In this document: piece after piece, positions 1 through 7,877 of the stretch
How the letters are laid out: every line of letters starts with the position of its first letter
Position numbering within the stretch: position 1 is the first letter of the stretch
Origin: an uncultured Chitinophagaceae bacterium
GTDB taxonomy: Bacteria > Bacteroidota > Bacteroidia > Chitinophagales > Chitinophagaceae
DNA length: 64,000 nucleotides
Direction of reading: 5' to 3'
Assembly (NCBI GenBank): GCA_936908745.1
Contig: CAKZFX010000015.1
Coordinates: 186,001 to 250,000, forward strand
The notes under the pieces: model-generated
Told to the model about the DNA's origin: nothing
Seen by the model: the letters and a program-made list of their open reading frames with translations, nothing else
The model's database searches: none
Translations under genes and position numbers: made by a program

Positions 1-512
1 CCGCAAGCGATACAAGCTGTGTAAAAGTTCATCAGCAGGTCAATCGGGATGCCGGCTACTGCTACTTTACCGGTTTTTGCCAATGATAACAATTCATTCC
101 ATGTTTGGGGAACGGCTGTATTGTTTTGTTCCAGTAAATCCTTTCGATAACTGGCTGCCGGTGTGGCCGCATCAATGGCCAATGCCCATTGACTGCCGTC
201 GTAGTTATAGCTTTCATGCGAACCGCCAACAGAGTTAGCTAACTGATCTGCTAAGTATTCTTTAGATAAATAGTTGTTTAGATCAAGCACGCAGTTGGTT
301 GCTGCCGCACAACCCACCCAGGGGTGATCAATGATCAGCAGGTCATACTCTTCGGTCAGTTTTTCGATCGGGAAGTCGGCAAATTCCTGTAAGGTCCTTT
401 TCTTCCAGCGTATCTCCACATCGGGATGTAATTCATTGTAGCGTTGCGCCGCCGCCAGTAGTGGCGTGATGCCCCGGCTATGTCCCCATGTTATGCCATT
501 CAGGATTGTCAC
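1..512 (-). CDS. Extracellular solute-binding-like protein, N-terminal part (cut by window edge)
   Basis: The reading frame begins at GTG (510-512) just past the MaoC stop codon and runs off the window. About 170 residues are visible. The translation has the look of an ABC sugar-type solute-binding protein: an early NGITWGHSRG stretch, PDVEIRWKKR, YDLLIIDHPW and the WALAIDAATPA segment typical of family 1 binding proteins. No ATG exists in this frame after the preceding in-frame stop, so GTG is the only sensible start. There is no signal peptide or lipobox, which is odd for a periplasmic binding protein. Its immediate position behind a MaoC hydratase suggests a CoA-thioester catabolic operon. 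The family call is by recognition of sequence style; the substrate is unknown. Confidence 0.65.
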   Translation of the reverse strand, partial: MTILNGITWGHSRGITPLLAAAQRYNELHPDVEIRWKKRTLQEFADFPIEKLTEEYDLLIIDHPWVGCAAATNCVLDLNNYLSKEYLADQLANSVGGSHESYNYDGSQWALAIDAATPAASYRKDLLEQNNTAVPQTWNELLSLAKTGKVAVAGIPIDLLMNFYTACIAC

Positions 513-516
513 TTTC

Positions 517-960
517 TTACGCTTCTTTTTTATTGACTAAAAGTATATGCTCGCAAACCATCACGAGTTCGTTGTGCTGGTTAAAGGTTTCAACAAGCTC
601 TGTTACCAGGCCAAAGCCCGGTTTTTTATGGTCTTTCTTTTCTTTAATAGTAATGCTGACTTTTATCGTGTCGCCGATAAAAACAGGTTTGATAAAACGG
701 AGACGTTCATAACCATAGGTCATCGCTACTTCGTTTACTAAGTCGGCTGTAAGTCCAACGGCAATAGTAAATATCAATGTGCCGTGGGCAATGCGCTTTT
801 TGAAAGGCTGTGTTTTACACCATTCTTCATCCATGTGATGCGGAAAGAAGTCGCCTGACTGACCGGCATGGATCACGATATCGGTTTCGGTCACAGTGCG
901 GCCTTTGGTTTGCCGCCCGGCATTCAGTTCAAATTCTTCGAAGTATTTTTTTACGAACAT
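517..960 (-). CDS. MaoC family dehydratase (hot-dog fold)
   Basis: A 147-residue single hot-dog protein of the (R)-specific enoyl-CoA hydratase/MaoC type. Asp37 and His42 in SGDFFPHHMD match the catalytic D-x-x-P-x-H pattern, and the following KKRIAHGTLIFTIAVGLTADL is the typical hot-dog helix region. Such enzymes hydrate or dehydrate acyl-CoA thioesters in the cytoplasm. The gene is followed with no gap by the solute-binding-like gene (its stop is 517-519, the next start 512), so the two are translationally adjacent and probably one operon. The acyl-CoA substrate cannot be told from the sequence. Confidence 0.9.
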   Translation of the reverse strand: MFVKKYFEEFELNAGRQTKGRTVTETDIVIHAGQSGDFFPHHMDEEWCKTQPFKKRIAHGTLIFTIAVGLTADLVNEVAMTYGYERLRFIKPVFIGDTIKVSITIKEKKDHKKPGFGLVTELVETFNQHNELVMVCEHILLVNKKEA

Positions 961-1287
961 ACCCTCATTCAGTCTTTGGTTGAATCAATAAGCTGCGGGT
1001 TGAAAGGGTGTGTAGAAGAGACGGCACAGTGGCGCCATACAGCAAAATTTTCTCTGTCAGATACAACCATTTACAATCGTTAGCCTGCTTTTGGGAACTA
1101 ATCAAAACCCCTTGAAAAACAAGATTCAAGTTAGACTGAAGCGGCAAGGCATTCAATGTATGCTTTTACTGTAATGATGGAAGATTTTACTACCTGCGGA
1201 GGCTGGGTAAGAGGAATTACTAATGGTATTGTTGTTTAAAACAGGAAAGTGATAATTAGTGATGCAAGAAATTCTTATACTTAAAAT
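961..1287. other. Intergenic region without recognised gene
   Basis: About 330 bp between the MaoC start and the tRNA-Pro terminator. Only short open frames without recognisable features occur on either strand. The promoter of the MaoC operon must lie here or at its MaoC-proximal end, but I see no convincing -7 box. Confidence 0.6.
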
Positions 1288-1323
1288 AAAAAAGCACCGA
1301 TGAAAGATCATCAGTGCTTTTTC
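1288..1323 (-). terminator. Rho-independent terminator after the tRNA pair
   Basis: Inverted repeat with arms 1291-1302 and 1309-1320 (AAAGCACTGATG against CATCGGTGCTTT, one G-U), followed on the minus strand by a T-run. It begins directly after the 3' end of tRNA-Pro. Confidence 0.8.
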
Positions 1324-1324
1324 G

Positions 1325-1398
1325 TCGGGAGGACAGGATTCGAACCTGCGACCCCCTGGTCCCAAACCAGGTATTCTACCGGGCTGAACTACCTCCCG
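1325..1398 (-). tRNA. tRNA-Pro (anticodon TGG)
   Basis: The minus strand folds as a 74-nt cloverleaf. The acceptor arms CGGGAGG/CCTCCCG are 1392-1398 and 1326-1332, the anticodon stem is CCTGG/CCAGG around the loop TTTGGGA, and the T-arm contains GGTTCGAATCC. The anticodon TGG reads proline codons. No 3' CCA is encoded. It lies downstream of tRNA-Ser and shares its terminator. Confidence 0.95.
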
Positions 1399-1436
1399 TG
1401 CCTTTAAAAGGAAACTGCCGGACTTTGCAGACCTTG

Positions 1437-1527
1437 CGGAGAGGGAGGGATTCGAACCCTCGGTACAGATTGAAGTCCGTACAACGGTTTAGCAAACCGG
1501 CCCTTTCGGCCACTCAGGCACCTCTCC
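1437..1527 (-). tRNA. tRNA-Ser (anticodon GCT)
   Basis: A class II tRNA of about 91 nt with a long variable arm. The acceptor arms GGAGAGG/CCTCTCC are at 1521-1527 and 1438-1444, the anticodon loop is TTGCTAA, and the T-arm has GGTTCGAATCC. GCT reads AGC/AGT serine codons. It is transcribed before tRNA-Pro with a gap of 38 bp. Confidence 0.93.
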
Positions 1528-1654
1528 GTTTAATATTTTTCGTCTGCCTTGCGGCAGCACCTCTCCAAAAGAACTTCCCACCGTTTTATCGAAGGGGTGG
1601 CAAAAATAAAGATTTATTGCTTTCCAACACAAAGTTTTATCACTTTAATTCAAA

Positions 1655-1680
1655 TAAAAAACCCCGGCCATCGGCCGGGG
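1655..1680 (-). terminator. dnaA terminator
   Basis: Perfect 8-bp GC stem (CCCCGGCC at 1662-1669, GGCCGGGG at 1673-1680) with a 3-nt loop. On the minus strand it is followed by six T residues. It lies 38 bp past the dnaA stop. Confidence 0.9.
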
Positions 1681-1717
1681 CTGGTTCAATACGTTTATTG
1701 AAACCGTCCAAAATATC

Positions 1718-3151
1718 TTACATGGCAGCTAACTGCACTTTTTGCTGCAATTCAAGCACATTTTCACGGAATACACTGTCTGTATCCATCAGGTCTTTTA
1801 CCGTCTGGCAGGAGTGAATAACTGTAGTGTGGTCACGACCACCGAAATGCTCACCGATCGTTTTCAACGAGTTCTTGGTAAATGCTTTGGCAAGGTACAT
1901 CGTGATCTGGCGGGCCTGCACAATTTCCCTTTTCCGTGTCTTTTGCAATAATTTGTCGTAAGACACATCAAAGTATTCACACACCATCCGTTGAATGGTA
2001 TCGATGGTTATTTCTTTGCTGGATGATTTGACGAAATTCCGTAACACTTTCTTTGCTAAGTCTAAGTCTATTTCCCTCCTGTTTAGCGAAGATTGTGCCA
2101 ACAGTGATATCAATGCACCCTCTAACTCACGCACATTACTGTTGATATTATAAGCGATATATTTTACCACTTCCTTAGGCATTTCCAGCCCGTCGTTCTT
2201 CATTTTGCGCTCAAGAATATCAATTCTTGTTTCATAATCAGGCACCTGCAGGTCAGCACTCAATCCCCAACGGAAACGGCTTAACAAACGTTCCTGCACA
2301 CCTTCCAGGTCCTTCGGCGGCTTGTCCGAAGTCAATATTAATTGTTTGCCCGACTGGTGCAAGTGATTAAAGATGGCAAAAAACGCATCCTGTGATTTTT
2401 CGGCTTTTGCAAAAAACTGCACATCGTCGAGGATCAGCACATCAATCAACTGGTAAAAATGGATGAAATCATTGATCGCATTGTTGCGGCTATGATCCAT
2501 GAACTGGTTGATGAATTTTTCGGAGCTTACATACAACACCACTTTATTAGGGTGTGTCTTTTTCACCTCGTTGCCGATGGCTTGCGCAAGGTGCGTTTTA
2601 CCCAAACCCACACCGCCATAAATAACCAACGGGTTGAAGGAATTGGCTCCCGGTTTTTCCGCCACCGTTTTACCGGCACGACGGGCCACCCTGTTGCAAT
2701 CACCTTCTATAAATGCGTCGAATGTATATATATGATTAAGCTGCGGGTCGATCTGCATCTTTTTCAACCCGGGTATCACAAACGGATTCTTGACAGGATT
2801 ATTTATGACAAGAGGAAAATCCATTTCATTATTTGAATACGTTTTGAAGCCTTGTCCGCTTACATCCATTGTAACAGGTTTGTTCTTACTGTTACCACTA
2901 TCTACCATTATACGATACTCCAAACGGGCCTCTTTACCTAATTCACGTTTGAGCGTCTTTGCTAATAAATTTACGTAATGTTCTTCGAGATACTCGAAAA
3001 AGAATTGACTGGGAACCTGTATCACCAACACATTGTTCTTTAAGGATACCGGGTGAATAGGTTCAAACCACGTTTTGTAATGCTGCCACTCAACAATGTC
3101 TTTGATGATCTTTAAACAATTGGCCCAGACTTTTTCAGCATTTTTCTCCAT
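1718..3151 (-). CDS. dnaA: Chromosomal replication initiator protein DnaA
   Basis: A full-length 477-residue AAA+ initiator. The N-terminal DnaB-interacting domain has the usual VWANCLKIIKDIVEWQHYKTWF pattern (residues about 8-29). Walker A is GGVGLGKTH (179-187) and Walker B LILDDVQFF (about 239-247). The C-terminal DNA-binding domain carries the DnaA signature GGRDHTTVIHSC. DnaA binds DnaA boxes at oriC and loads the helicase. The gene stands alone between a metallophosphatase and the tRNA pair, not beside dnaN. No TTATCCACA-type boxes were found in the 135-bp upstream gap, so this is probably not the origin. The start ATG is supported by the conserved N-terminus. Confidence 0.98.
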   Translation of the reverse strand: MEKNAEKVWANCLKIIKDIVEWQHYKTWFEPIHPVSLKNNVLVIQVPSQFFFEYLEEHYVNLLAKTLKRELGKEARLEYRIMVDSGNSKNKPVTMDVSGQGFKTYSNNEMDFPLVINNPVKNPFVIPGLKKMQIDPQLNHIYTFDAFIEGDCNRVARRAGKTVAEKPGANSFNPLVIYGGVGLGKTHLAQAIGNEVKKTHPNKVVLYVSSEKFINQFMDHSRNNAINDFIHFYQLIDVLILDDVQFFAKAEKSQDAFFAIFNHLHQSGKQLILTSDKPPKDLEGVQERLLSRFRWGLSADLQVPDYETRIDILERKMKNDGLEMPKEVVKYIAYNINSNVRELEGALISLLAQSSLNRREIDLDLAKKVLRNFVKSSSKEITIDTIQRMVCEYFDVSYDKLLQKTRKREIVQARQITMYLAKAFTKNSLKTIGEHFGGRDHTTVIHSCQTVKDLMDTDSVFRENVLELQQKVQLAAM

Positions 3152-3286
3152 CAGTCAAGAAGCAGTTTATATATCGGGTTAAATTAAATTCCTGGCAATT
3201 TGTCCAAAATACTTCTTCACACAATGTCAATAAAAAAAGTTGGACAGGACGGCGAATATCTACATTTAATTCAGAAAAAAAAACTT

Positions 3287-4225
3287 TTAGTCAACTGTTT
3301 TTTTTGCAACAGAAATTGAATGAGAATTTGACATTTTTTTGCCCGAAAATTTGGAAAATTCAAAATCAAGCCTACCTAAAATTATACCGGCCCAACCCAC
3401 CTGGTTCACCACCACATCACCTCCTTTCCTGTTCTTTATTACCACCGGGTTATCTAAGAAAGTATGCGTATGTCCCCCAATGATCAGGTCAATATTTTCT
3501 GACTCTTTCGCCAGTATCTCATCACTCACTTTACTATCGCCTTTATATTGATAACCGAGATGTGACAAACAAATTACCATGTCGCAATTCTCCTTTTTGC
3601 GTAGCTGTTCGCCAATCTCATTTGCCTTCTGTATAGGATCAAAATATTTTGTCTGACCATATAAATTTTCAGGCACTAATCCTTTCAATTCAATACCAAC
3701 GCCTAACACGCCTATCTTTAGTTTTCCTTTCTTAAAAATCTTATAGGGCTGTGTCCTGTTTTCCATAATCGTGCCACTAAAATCATAGTTGGACACCAGC
3801 ATCGGAAACTTTGCATGTTGTCTTAATTGTAAGGCAAGATTATCCATACCGCCATCAAAATCATGGTTGCCGATCGTACAGGCATCATAGCCCATTTCCG
3901 ACATCGCTTTGATCTCCGGCTCACCTTTATAAAAATTAAAAAAGGGCGTTCCCTGGAATATATCACCCGCATCAAACAGCAACACATGCTCTTCTTCTTT
4001 TCGTATCTGTTCAATAATTGCAGCCCTTGCCGCTACACCGCCCAGCCCCTGGTTACGGCCACCATCCATCGGGAATGGCTCCAAGCGGCTGTGAACATCA
4101 TTTGTATGTAAAATGGTCAGCTTCTGCGTGGCAAAATAATCCGCAGCATTGGCGATGGCAGGACCAGCCAGTAAAGCGCCTGTTGAAAGCGCCGCCTGCT
4201 TTATAAACTTTTTCCTAGTTAGCAT
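3287..4225 (-). CDS. 5'-nucleotidase/UshA-type metallophosphatase, catalytic domain only
   Basis: A 312-residue calcineurin-like phosphoesterase. The metal-binding motifs are in order: TILHTNDVH, LLFDAGDIF, GNHDFD, CLSHLGY and IGGHTHTF, as in the N-terminal half of UshA. It starts with a twin-arginine-like leader (LTRKKFIKQAALSTGA, with RK instead of RR) ending near ANAAD, so export is likely. The C-terminal substrate-binding domain of classical UshA is missing here but is encoded by the preceding gene, whose end overlaps this start by 11 bp (4215-4225). The two proteins probably act together on nucleotides or other phosphate esters in the periplasm. The exact substrate is unknown. Confidence 0.88.
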   Translation of the reverse strand: MLTRKKFIKQAALSTGALLAGPAIANAADYFATQKLTILHTNDVHSRLEPFPMDGGRNQGLGGVAARAAIIEQIRKEEEHVLLFDAGDIFQGTPFFNFYKGEPEIKAMSEMGYDACTIGNHDFDGGMDNLALQLRQHAKFPMLVSNYDFSGTIMENRTQPYKIFKKGKLKIGVLGVGIELKGLVPENLYGQTKYFDPIQKANEIGEQLRKKENCDMVICLSHLGYQYKGDSKVSDEILAKESENIDLIIGGHTHTFLDNPVVIKNRKGGDVVVNQVGWAGIILGRLDFEFSKFSGKKMSNSHSISVAKKTVD

Positions 4226-4964
4226 TCGTAACCCTGTTTTCTACGTTAGCTGAAATATTTTTTCCCTGGCTTTTTAACCTGGCAATGTAGTCAAATAAGG
4301 CATCCCGCATCAGGTAGCCGTTGGTATACTGTGGAATCACTTTCAGGATATCCATATCATCACCGCCATTGGCTACATAATCTGAATTGAGGATAGAATA
4401 AGTAGCGCCAGGGTCCAACGGTTTTCCCTGGATGATAATGTTCACCGCTTTCTTATCCTTTATCTGCATTGTAAGCCCCGCCACCGGCCAGCCGCCTTTT
4501 GCAGCCACTTTATCTAATACCTGTTGCAAAGTGCTGCCTTTCATTTCCTGTATAATAAGGACATTATCAAAAGGCATCAGTTCAAATATCTTTCCGCGGG
4601 TTACTTCGCCGGCGGCTAACTGTGTAAGACGGATGCCGCCATAATTCATAAATGCCACATCAATATGTTTGCCCAGTTTCTCTTTGCCCATCGTGTAAAA
4701 AGCATCTACCATGAAATTGCCCAGTGAACCTTCCAACGGTTTTTTCTCCAGGCTTTTTTCTACAACACCTACCACTTCATTCATGCTCTTATTAACACTG
4801 TCGCTGTAGGGTTTCAGCATAGCCAGTACTTCAGCATCTTTTGCTTGTGAAGAAGTAACCCTGTAATCTTTATACTGAAAGGATTGTGACTGGTAAGTTG
4901 TCTTGCAGGAAGTAATTGCAACAACAAACAATAAAAAAATGGATAGTCGGATCGGACGATTCAT
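4215..4964 (-). CDS. 5'-nucleotidase C-terminal domain lipoprotein
   Basis: A 249-residue protein with a lipoprotein signal (LLFVVAITSC, predicted acylated Cys at residue 20). The rest is the UshA C-terminal domain: GNFMVDAFYTMG, MNYGGIRLTQLAAGEVTRG, PFDNVLIIQEMKG and YSILNSDYVANGGDDM are recognisable 5'-nucleotidase C-terminal signatures. This half normally holds the nucleotide base. It is the first gene of a two-gene operon with the catalytic half. The order is reversed relative to a fused UshA, in which the catalytic half comes first. Confidence 0.85.
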   Translation of the reverse strand: MNRPIRLSIFLLFVVAITSCKTTYQSQSFQYKDYRVTSSQAKDAEVLAMLKPYSDSVNKSMNEVVGVVEKSLEKKPLEGSLGNFMVDAFYTMGKEKLGKHIDVAFMNYGGIRLTQLAAGEVTRGKIFELMPFDNVLIIQEMKGSTLQQVLDKVAAKGGWPVAGLTMQIKDKKAVNIIIQGKPLDPGATYSILNSDYVANGGDDMDILKVIPQYTNGYLMRDALFDYIARLKSQGKNISANVENRVTNAN

Positions 4965-5057
4965 GTTGGGCTTATATATTTTGAAGGTAGTGAGTTTTTA
5001 TATCCCACCAAGATTATTGAAGAAATAAAAACAAGTTTATCTCAAAATTTTTATTTG

Positions 5058-5065
5058 CATCTTTG
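5058..5065 (+). promoter_or_regulatory. Possible -7 box for the FAD oxidoreductase
   Basis: CATCTTTG fits the Bacteroidota -7 consensus TAnnTTTG in all but the first base and lies 30 bp before the ATG at 5096. It also argues against the upstream in-frame TTG at 5063, which falls in this box. Confidence 0.3.
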
Positions 5066-5095
5066 CAACCATTTCAGGATAAAAACCTGACCACT

Positions 5096-6718
5096 ATGCA
5101 AAAGACCCTTTCACTTAAGTTGCTTCCGTCGGAAGCTGCCGATGAACAAATTGTAAAGCAATACATTGCCCAAACTATCGGCAAAAAAATCAGTAGTATT
5201 ACGGGTTATCATATACTAAAAAGCTCTATTGATGCAAGAGGCAAACAGGCGTGGGTCAATATCAGCTTGCTGGCTTTTGCGGACGAACCGCTGCAACCCC
5301 GTGAACTGGTTCCCTTTCATTTTAAAGATGTCAGCCATGCAACTAAAAAAGTAGTGATTATCGGTGCTGGCCCTGCCGGGTTGTTTGCGGCATTGAAACT
5401 TATTGAAGACGGCATTCAACCCATACTGTTAGAAAGAGGAAAAGACGTTCGTTCGCGCCGGAGAGACCTGGCTGCATTAAATAAGGAAGGAGAAGTAAAC
5501 CCTGAAAGCAACTACTGCTTTGGCGAAGGCGGCGCAGGCACCTACAGCGATGGCAAACTTTATACCCGCAGCTCCAAACGTGGCGATATCAACCGCATAC
5601 TAAATCTCTTTGTCCGCTTTGGCGCAGAAGAAAAAATACTATACCAATCGCATCCCCATATCGGGACCAATAAACTGCCACATATTATTACAGACATGCG
5701 GCGGCAGATCAACGAATGTGGCGGCATCTTCCTTTTTGAAAAAAAAGTAACAGACTTTGTCATTAAAGGCGATGAACTGGTATCCGTAAAAACCGCAGAC
5801 GGCGATAGTTTTGAAGCCGATGCTTTTATATTAGCCACAGGCCACTCCGCAAGAGATATATTTCATCTATTGCATGACAAAAAAATAACAATAGAAGCCA
5901 AACCTTTTGCATTGGGTGTGCGTGCCGAACACCCGCAACATTTAATAGACAGTTCACAATACCATTGCGCCATCCGGGATGCTAATTTGCCACCGGCTTC
6001 TTATAGCTTGGTGCAACAGGTAGATGGCAAAGGCGTATTTTCTTTTTGCATGTGTCCCGGTGGCATCATTGCGCCGGCGGCCACATCTCCCGGCGAACTG
6101 GTAGTCAATGGCTGGAGTCCTTCCAAACGTAATAATCCCTATGCCAACAGCGGCATCGTGGTAACCGTGGAACATGAAGATTTAACCAAAGCAAAAAAAT
6201 ACAAGGACTTTGAAGAAGTATGCGGGCAGCCTGTTTCGGTTTTATCATCGCCGCTTGGAATGCTATACTTCCAGCAATACGTGGAGCGCAAAGCCTTTGC
6301 AGCCGGCGGCGGCAAATTTGTAGCGCCTGCGCAACGCATGGTTGATTTCAGCAGCAACAAATTGTCTTCATCCTTGCCCGATTGCTCTTACCTGCCCGGT
6401 ATTCAATCCTCACAATTAAATACAGTACTGCCTTCCTTCATACACAAAAGCCTGGAGGAAGCATTCAAAGAGTTTGGCAAAAAAATAAAAGGCTATTACA
6501 GCAATGAAGCCGTAGTGGTGGCAACAGAGTCTCGCACATCATCACCGGTGCGGATTCCAAGAGACAACGACACGTTGCAACACCCGCAAATCAAAAACCT
6601 TTACCCTTGCGGCGAAGGCGCAGGTTATGCAGGCGGCATCGTCAGCGCAGCTATGGACGGGGAGAGAATTGCATCACAGATCGCAAAAACTTTAGAGTCA
6701 GGAGTCTTGAGTCGATAG
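5096..6718 (+). CDS. NAD(P)/FAD-dependent oxidoreductase (COG2509-like)
   Basis: A 540-residue flavoprotein. An N-terminal region of about 80 residues precedes the dinucleotide-binding motif VVIIGAGPAGLFAALKLIEDG. Later FAD-site motifs are FGEGGAGTYSDGKLYTR, ILATGHSARDIF and the C-terminal NLYPCGEGAGYAGGIVSAAM. This combination matches the family of uncharacterised FAD-dependent dehydrogenases widespread in Bacteroidota; the physiological substrate is unknown. ATG 5096 is preferred over TTG 5063. The last eight residues (LESGVLSR) and the stop codon TAG at 6716 are encoded by a 7-bp-period array, so the native C-terminus has been replaced or extended by repeat sequence. Confidence 0.88.
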   Translation: MQKTLSLKLLPSEAADEQIVKQYIAQTIGKKISSITGYHILKSSIDARGKQAWVNISLLAFADEPLQPRELVPFHFKDVSHATKKVVIIGAGPAGLFAALKLIEDGIQPILLERGKDVRSRRRDLAALNKEGEVNPESNYCFGEGGAGTYSDGKLYTRSSKRGDINRILNLFVRFGAEEKILYQSHPHIGTNKLPHIITDMRRQINECGGIFLFEKKVTDFVIKGDELVSVKTADGDSFEADAFILATGHSARDIFHLLHDKKITIEAKPFALGVRAEHPQHLIDSSQYHCAIRDANLPPASYSLVQQVDGKGVFSFCMCPGGIIAPAATSPGELVVNGWSPSKRNNPYANSGIVVTVEHEDLTKAKKYKDFEEVCGQPVSVLSSPLGMLYFQQYVERKAFAAGGGKFVAPAQRMVDFSSNKLSSSLPDCSYLPGIQSSQLNTVLPSFIHKSLEEAFKEFGKKIKGYYSNEAVVVATESRTSSPVRIPRDNDTLQHPQIKNLYPCGEGAGYAGGIVSAAMDGERIASQIAKTLESGVLSR

Positions 6719-6736
6719 TGATGAGTCAATAGCGAA
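6695..6736 (+). repeat. Heptamer array H1 (RAGTCNN units) overlapping a gene end
   Basis: Six consecutive 7-bp units: GAGTCAG, GAGTCTT, GAGTCGA, TAGTGAT, GAGTCAA, TAGCGAA. The first three encode the last residues of the upstream oxidoreductase, and the fourth supplies its stop codon. Confidence 0.85.
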
Positions 6737-6772
6737 TACCTGAGATAATTGACGATAAAAGCTAATACTTAC

Positions 6773-6821
6773 GACTCGTAGGTCTTAACTCAAGACTCCC
6801 GACTCCAGGCTAACTACTCGA
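6773..6821 (-). repeat. Heptamer array H2, inverted relative to H1
   Basis: Seven 7-bp units of the complementary form: GACTCGT, AGGTCTT, AACTCAA, GACTCCC, GACTCCA, GGCTAAC, TACTCGA. Its reverse complement matches H1 at 17 of 18 positions over GAGTC(A/G)GGAGTCTTGAGT. H1 and H2 could therefore form a long stem around a loop of roughly 70 nt. Confidence 0.85.
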
Positions 6822-6888
6822 AAAGATGCAGTTCACACCCTATAGCAAGCACTTCACCTAATTTTTATGATAAAGCAGTCAGGAAAGT

Positions 6889-6896
6889 TATTTTTG
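6889..6896 (+). promoter_or_regulatory. -7 box for the ABC exporter operon
   Basis: TATTTTTG matches TAnnTTTG exactly and ends 20 bp before the ATG at 6917. Confidence 0.45.
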
Positions 6897-6916
6897 TTTA
6901 CCAAAATCATTTCACT

Positions 6917-7852
6917 ATGCCTTTACTGGAATTACAAAATCTCAAGAAATACTTTGCCACCCAGAAAGCCGTTGATGATATCAGCTTTTCTATTAAAAGA
7001 GGAGACATCTTTGGTTTGTTAGGACCTAACGGCGCCGGTAAGACAACGTTGATACGCATGATCACCGGTATCTTTTATCCTGACCAGGGAAATATCATAT
7101 TCGACGGAAGAAAATTTGATCCTGCCAACGATGTGGCACAGATCGGTTACATGCCCGAAGAAAGAGGCCTGTATAAAAAAATGAAAATTGGTGAGCAGAC
7201 ATTGTATCTCGCCCAGTTAAAAGGACTCAGCCGCAGCGATGCTATGCGCAAGATCAAAGAATGGTTTATCCGTTTTGAAATGGAAAGCTGGTGGAACAAA
7301 AAAGTGGAAGACCTCTCAAAAGGTATGGGACAAAAATTGCAATTTGTCACCACCGTGTTACATGAACCTAAATTAGTGATTCTTGACGAACCATTCAGCG
7401 GTCTTGACCCGGTAAACAGTAACCTGATCAAAGAAGAGATATACCGGCTGGCGCAAAATGGCACCACAGTTATCTTCAGCACACACCGCATGGAACAGGT
7501 GGAAGAGATCTGTAACAACATTGTGTTGGTCAATAAAGGCAAAAAAATACTGGACGGCACAGTGCAAACAGTAAAACAGGAATTCAAAGAAAACCTGTTC
7601 CGCATCGGCGCTGACAATATACCTGTAATGATCGGCGATGCAGCCCCTTTTGACATAACGGGAACAAAAGGAGATTCAGTCGTAGTTCGCATTAAAGAAG
7701 GAAACAGGCCAAATGATGTGTTGCAATACCTGTTGCAACAAGGCGCCTCCATTCATTCTTTTAATGAAATACTGCCTTCGCTGAATGACATCTTCATCAA
7801 ACTGGTGGAAGGAACACCCACCGCCCGCCAGTTTCAGAACGTAACTGAATGA
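6917..7852 (+). CDS. ABC transporter ATP-binding protein (NatA-like)
   Basis: A 311-residue ATPase. Walker A is GPNGAGKTTL (about residues 38-47), the signature motif is the degenerate LSKGMGQK, Walker B is LVILDEPFSGLDP, and the H-loop is IFSTHRMEQ. A C-terminal domain of about 90 residues follows, as in the ABC-2 NatA family. It powers the permease encoded 25 bp downstream; the pair resembles the NatAB sodium/drug export type. The transported substrate cannot be inferred. Confidence 0.93.
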   Translation: MPLLELQNLKKYFATQKAVDDISFSIKRGDIFGLLGPNGAGKTTLIRMITGIFYPDQGNIIFDGRKFDPANDVAQIGYMPEERGLYKKMKIGEQTLYLAQLKGLSRSDAMRKIKEWFIRFEMESWWNKKVEDLSKGMGQKLQFVTTVLHEPKLVILDEPFSGLDPVNSNLIKEEIYRLAQNGTTVIFSTHRMEQVEEICNNIVLVNKGKKILDGTVQTVKQEFKENLFRIGADNIPVMIGDAAPFDITGTKGDSVVVRIKEGNRPNDVLQYLLQQGASIHSFNEILPSLNDIFIKLVEGTPTARQFQNVTE

Positions 7853-7877
7853 TTCATCAACCAACAAACTACTCAGC

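Noticed and set aside
3152..3286. Possible chromosomal origin next to dnaA
   Set aside because: No TTATCCACA-type DnaA boxes and no AT-rich repeat series are visible, and dnaN is absent. In Bacteroidota dnaA is often away from oriC.
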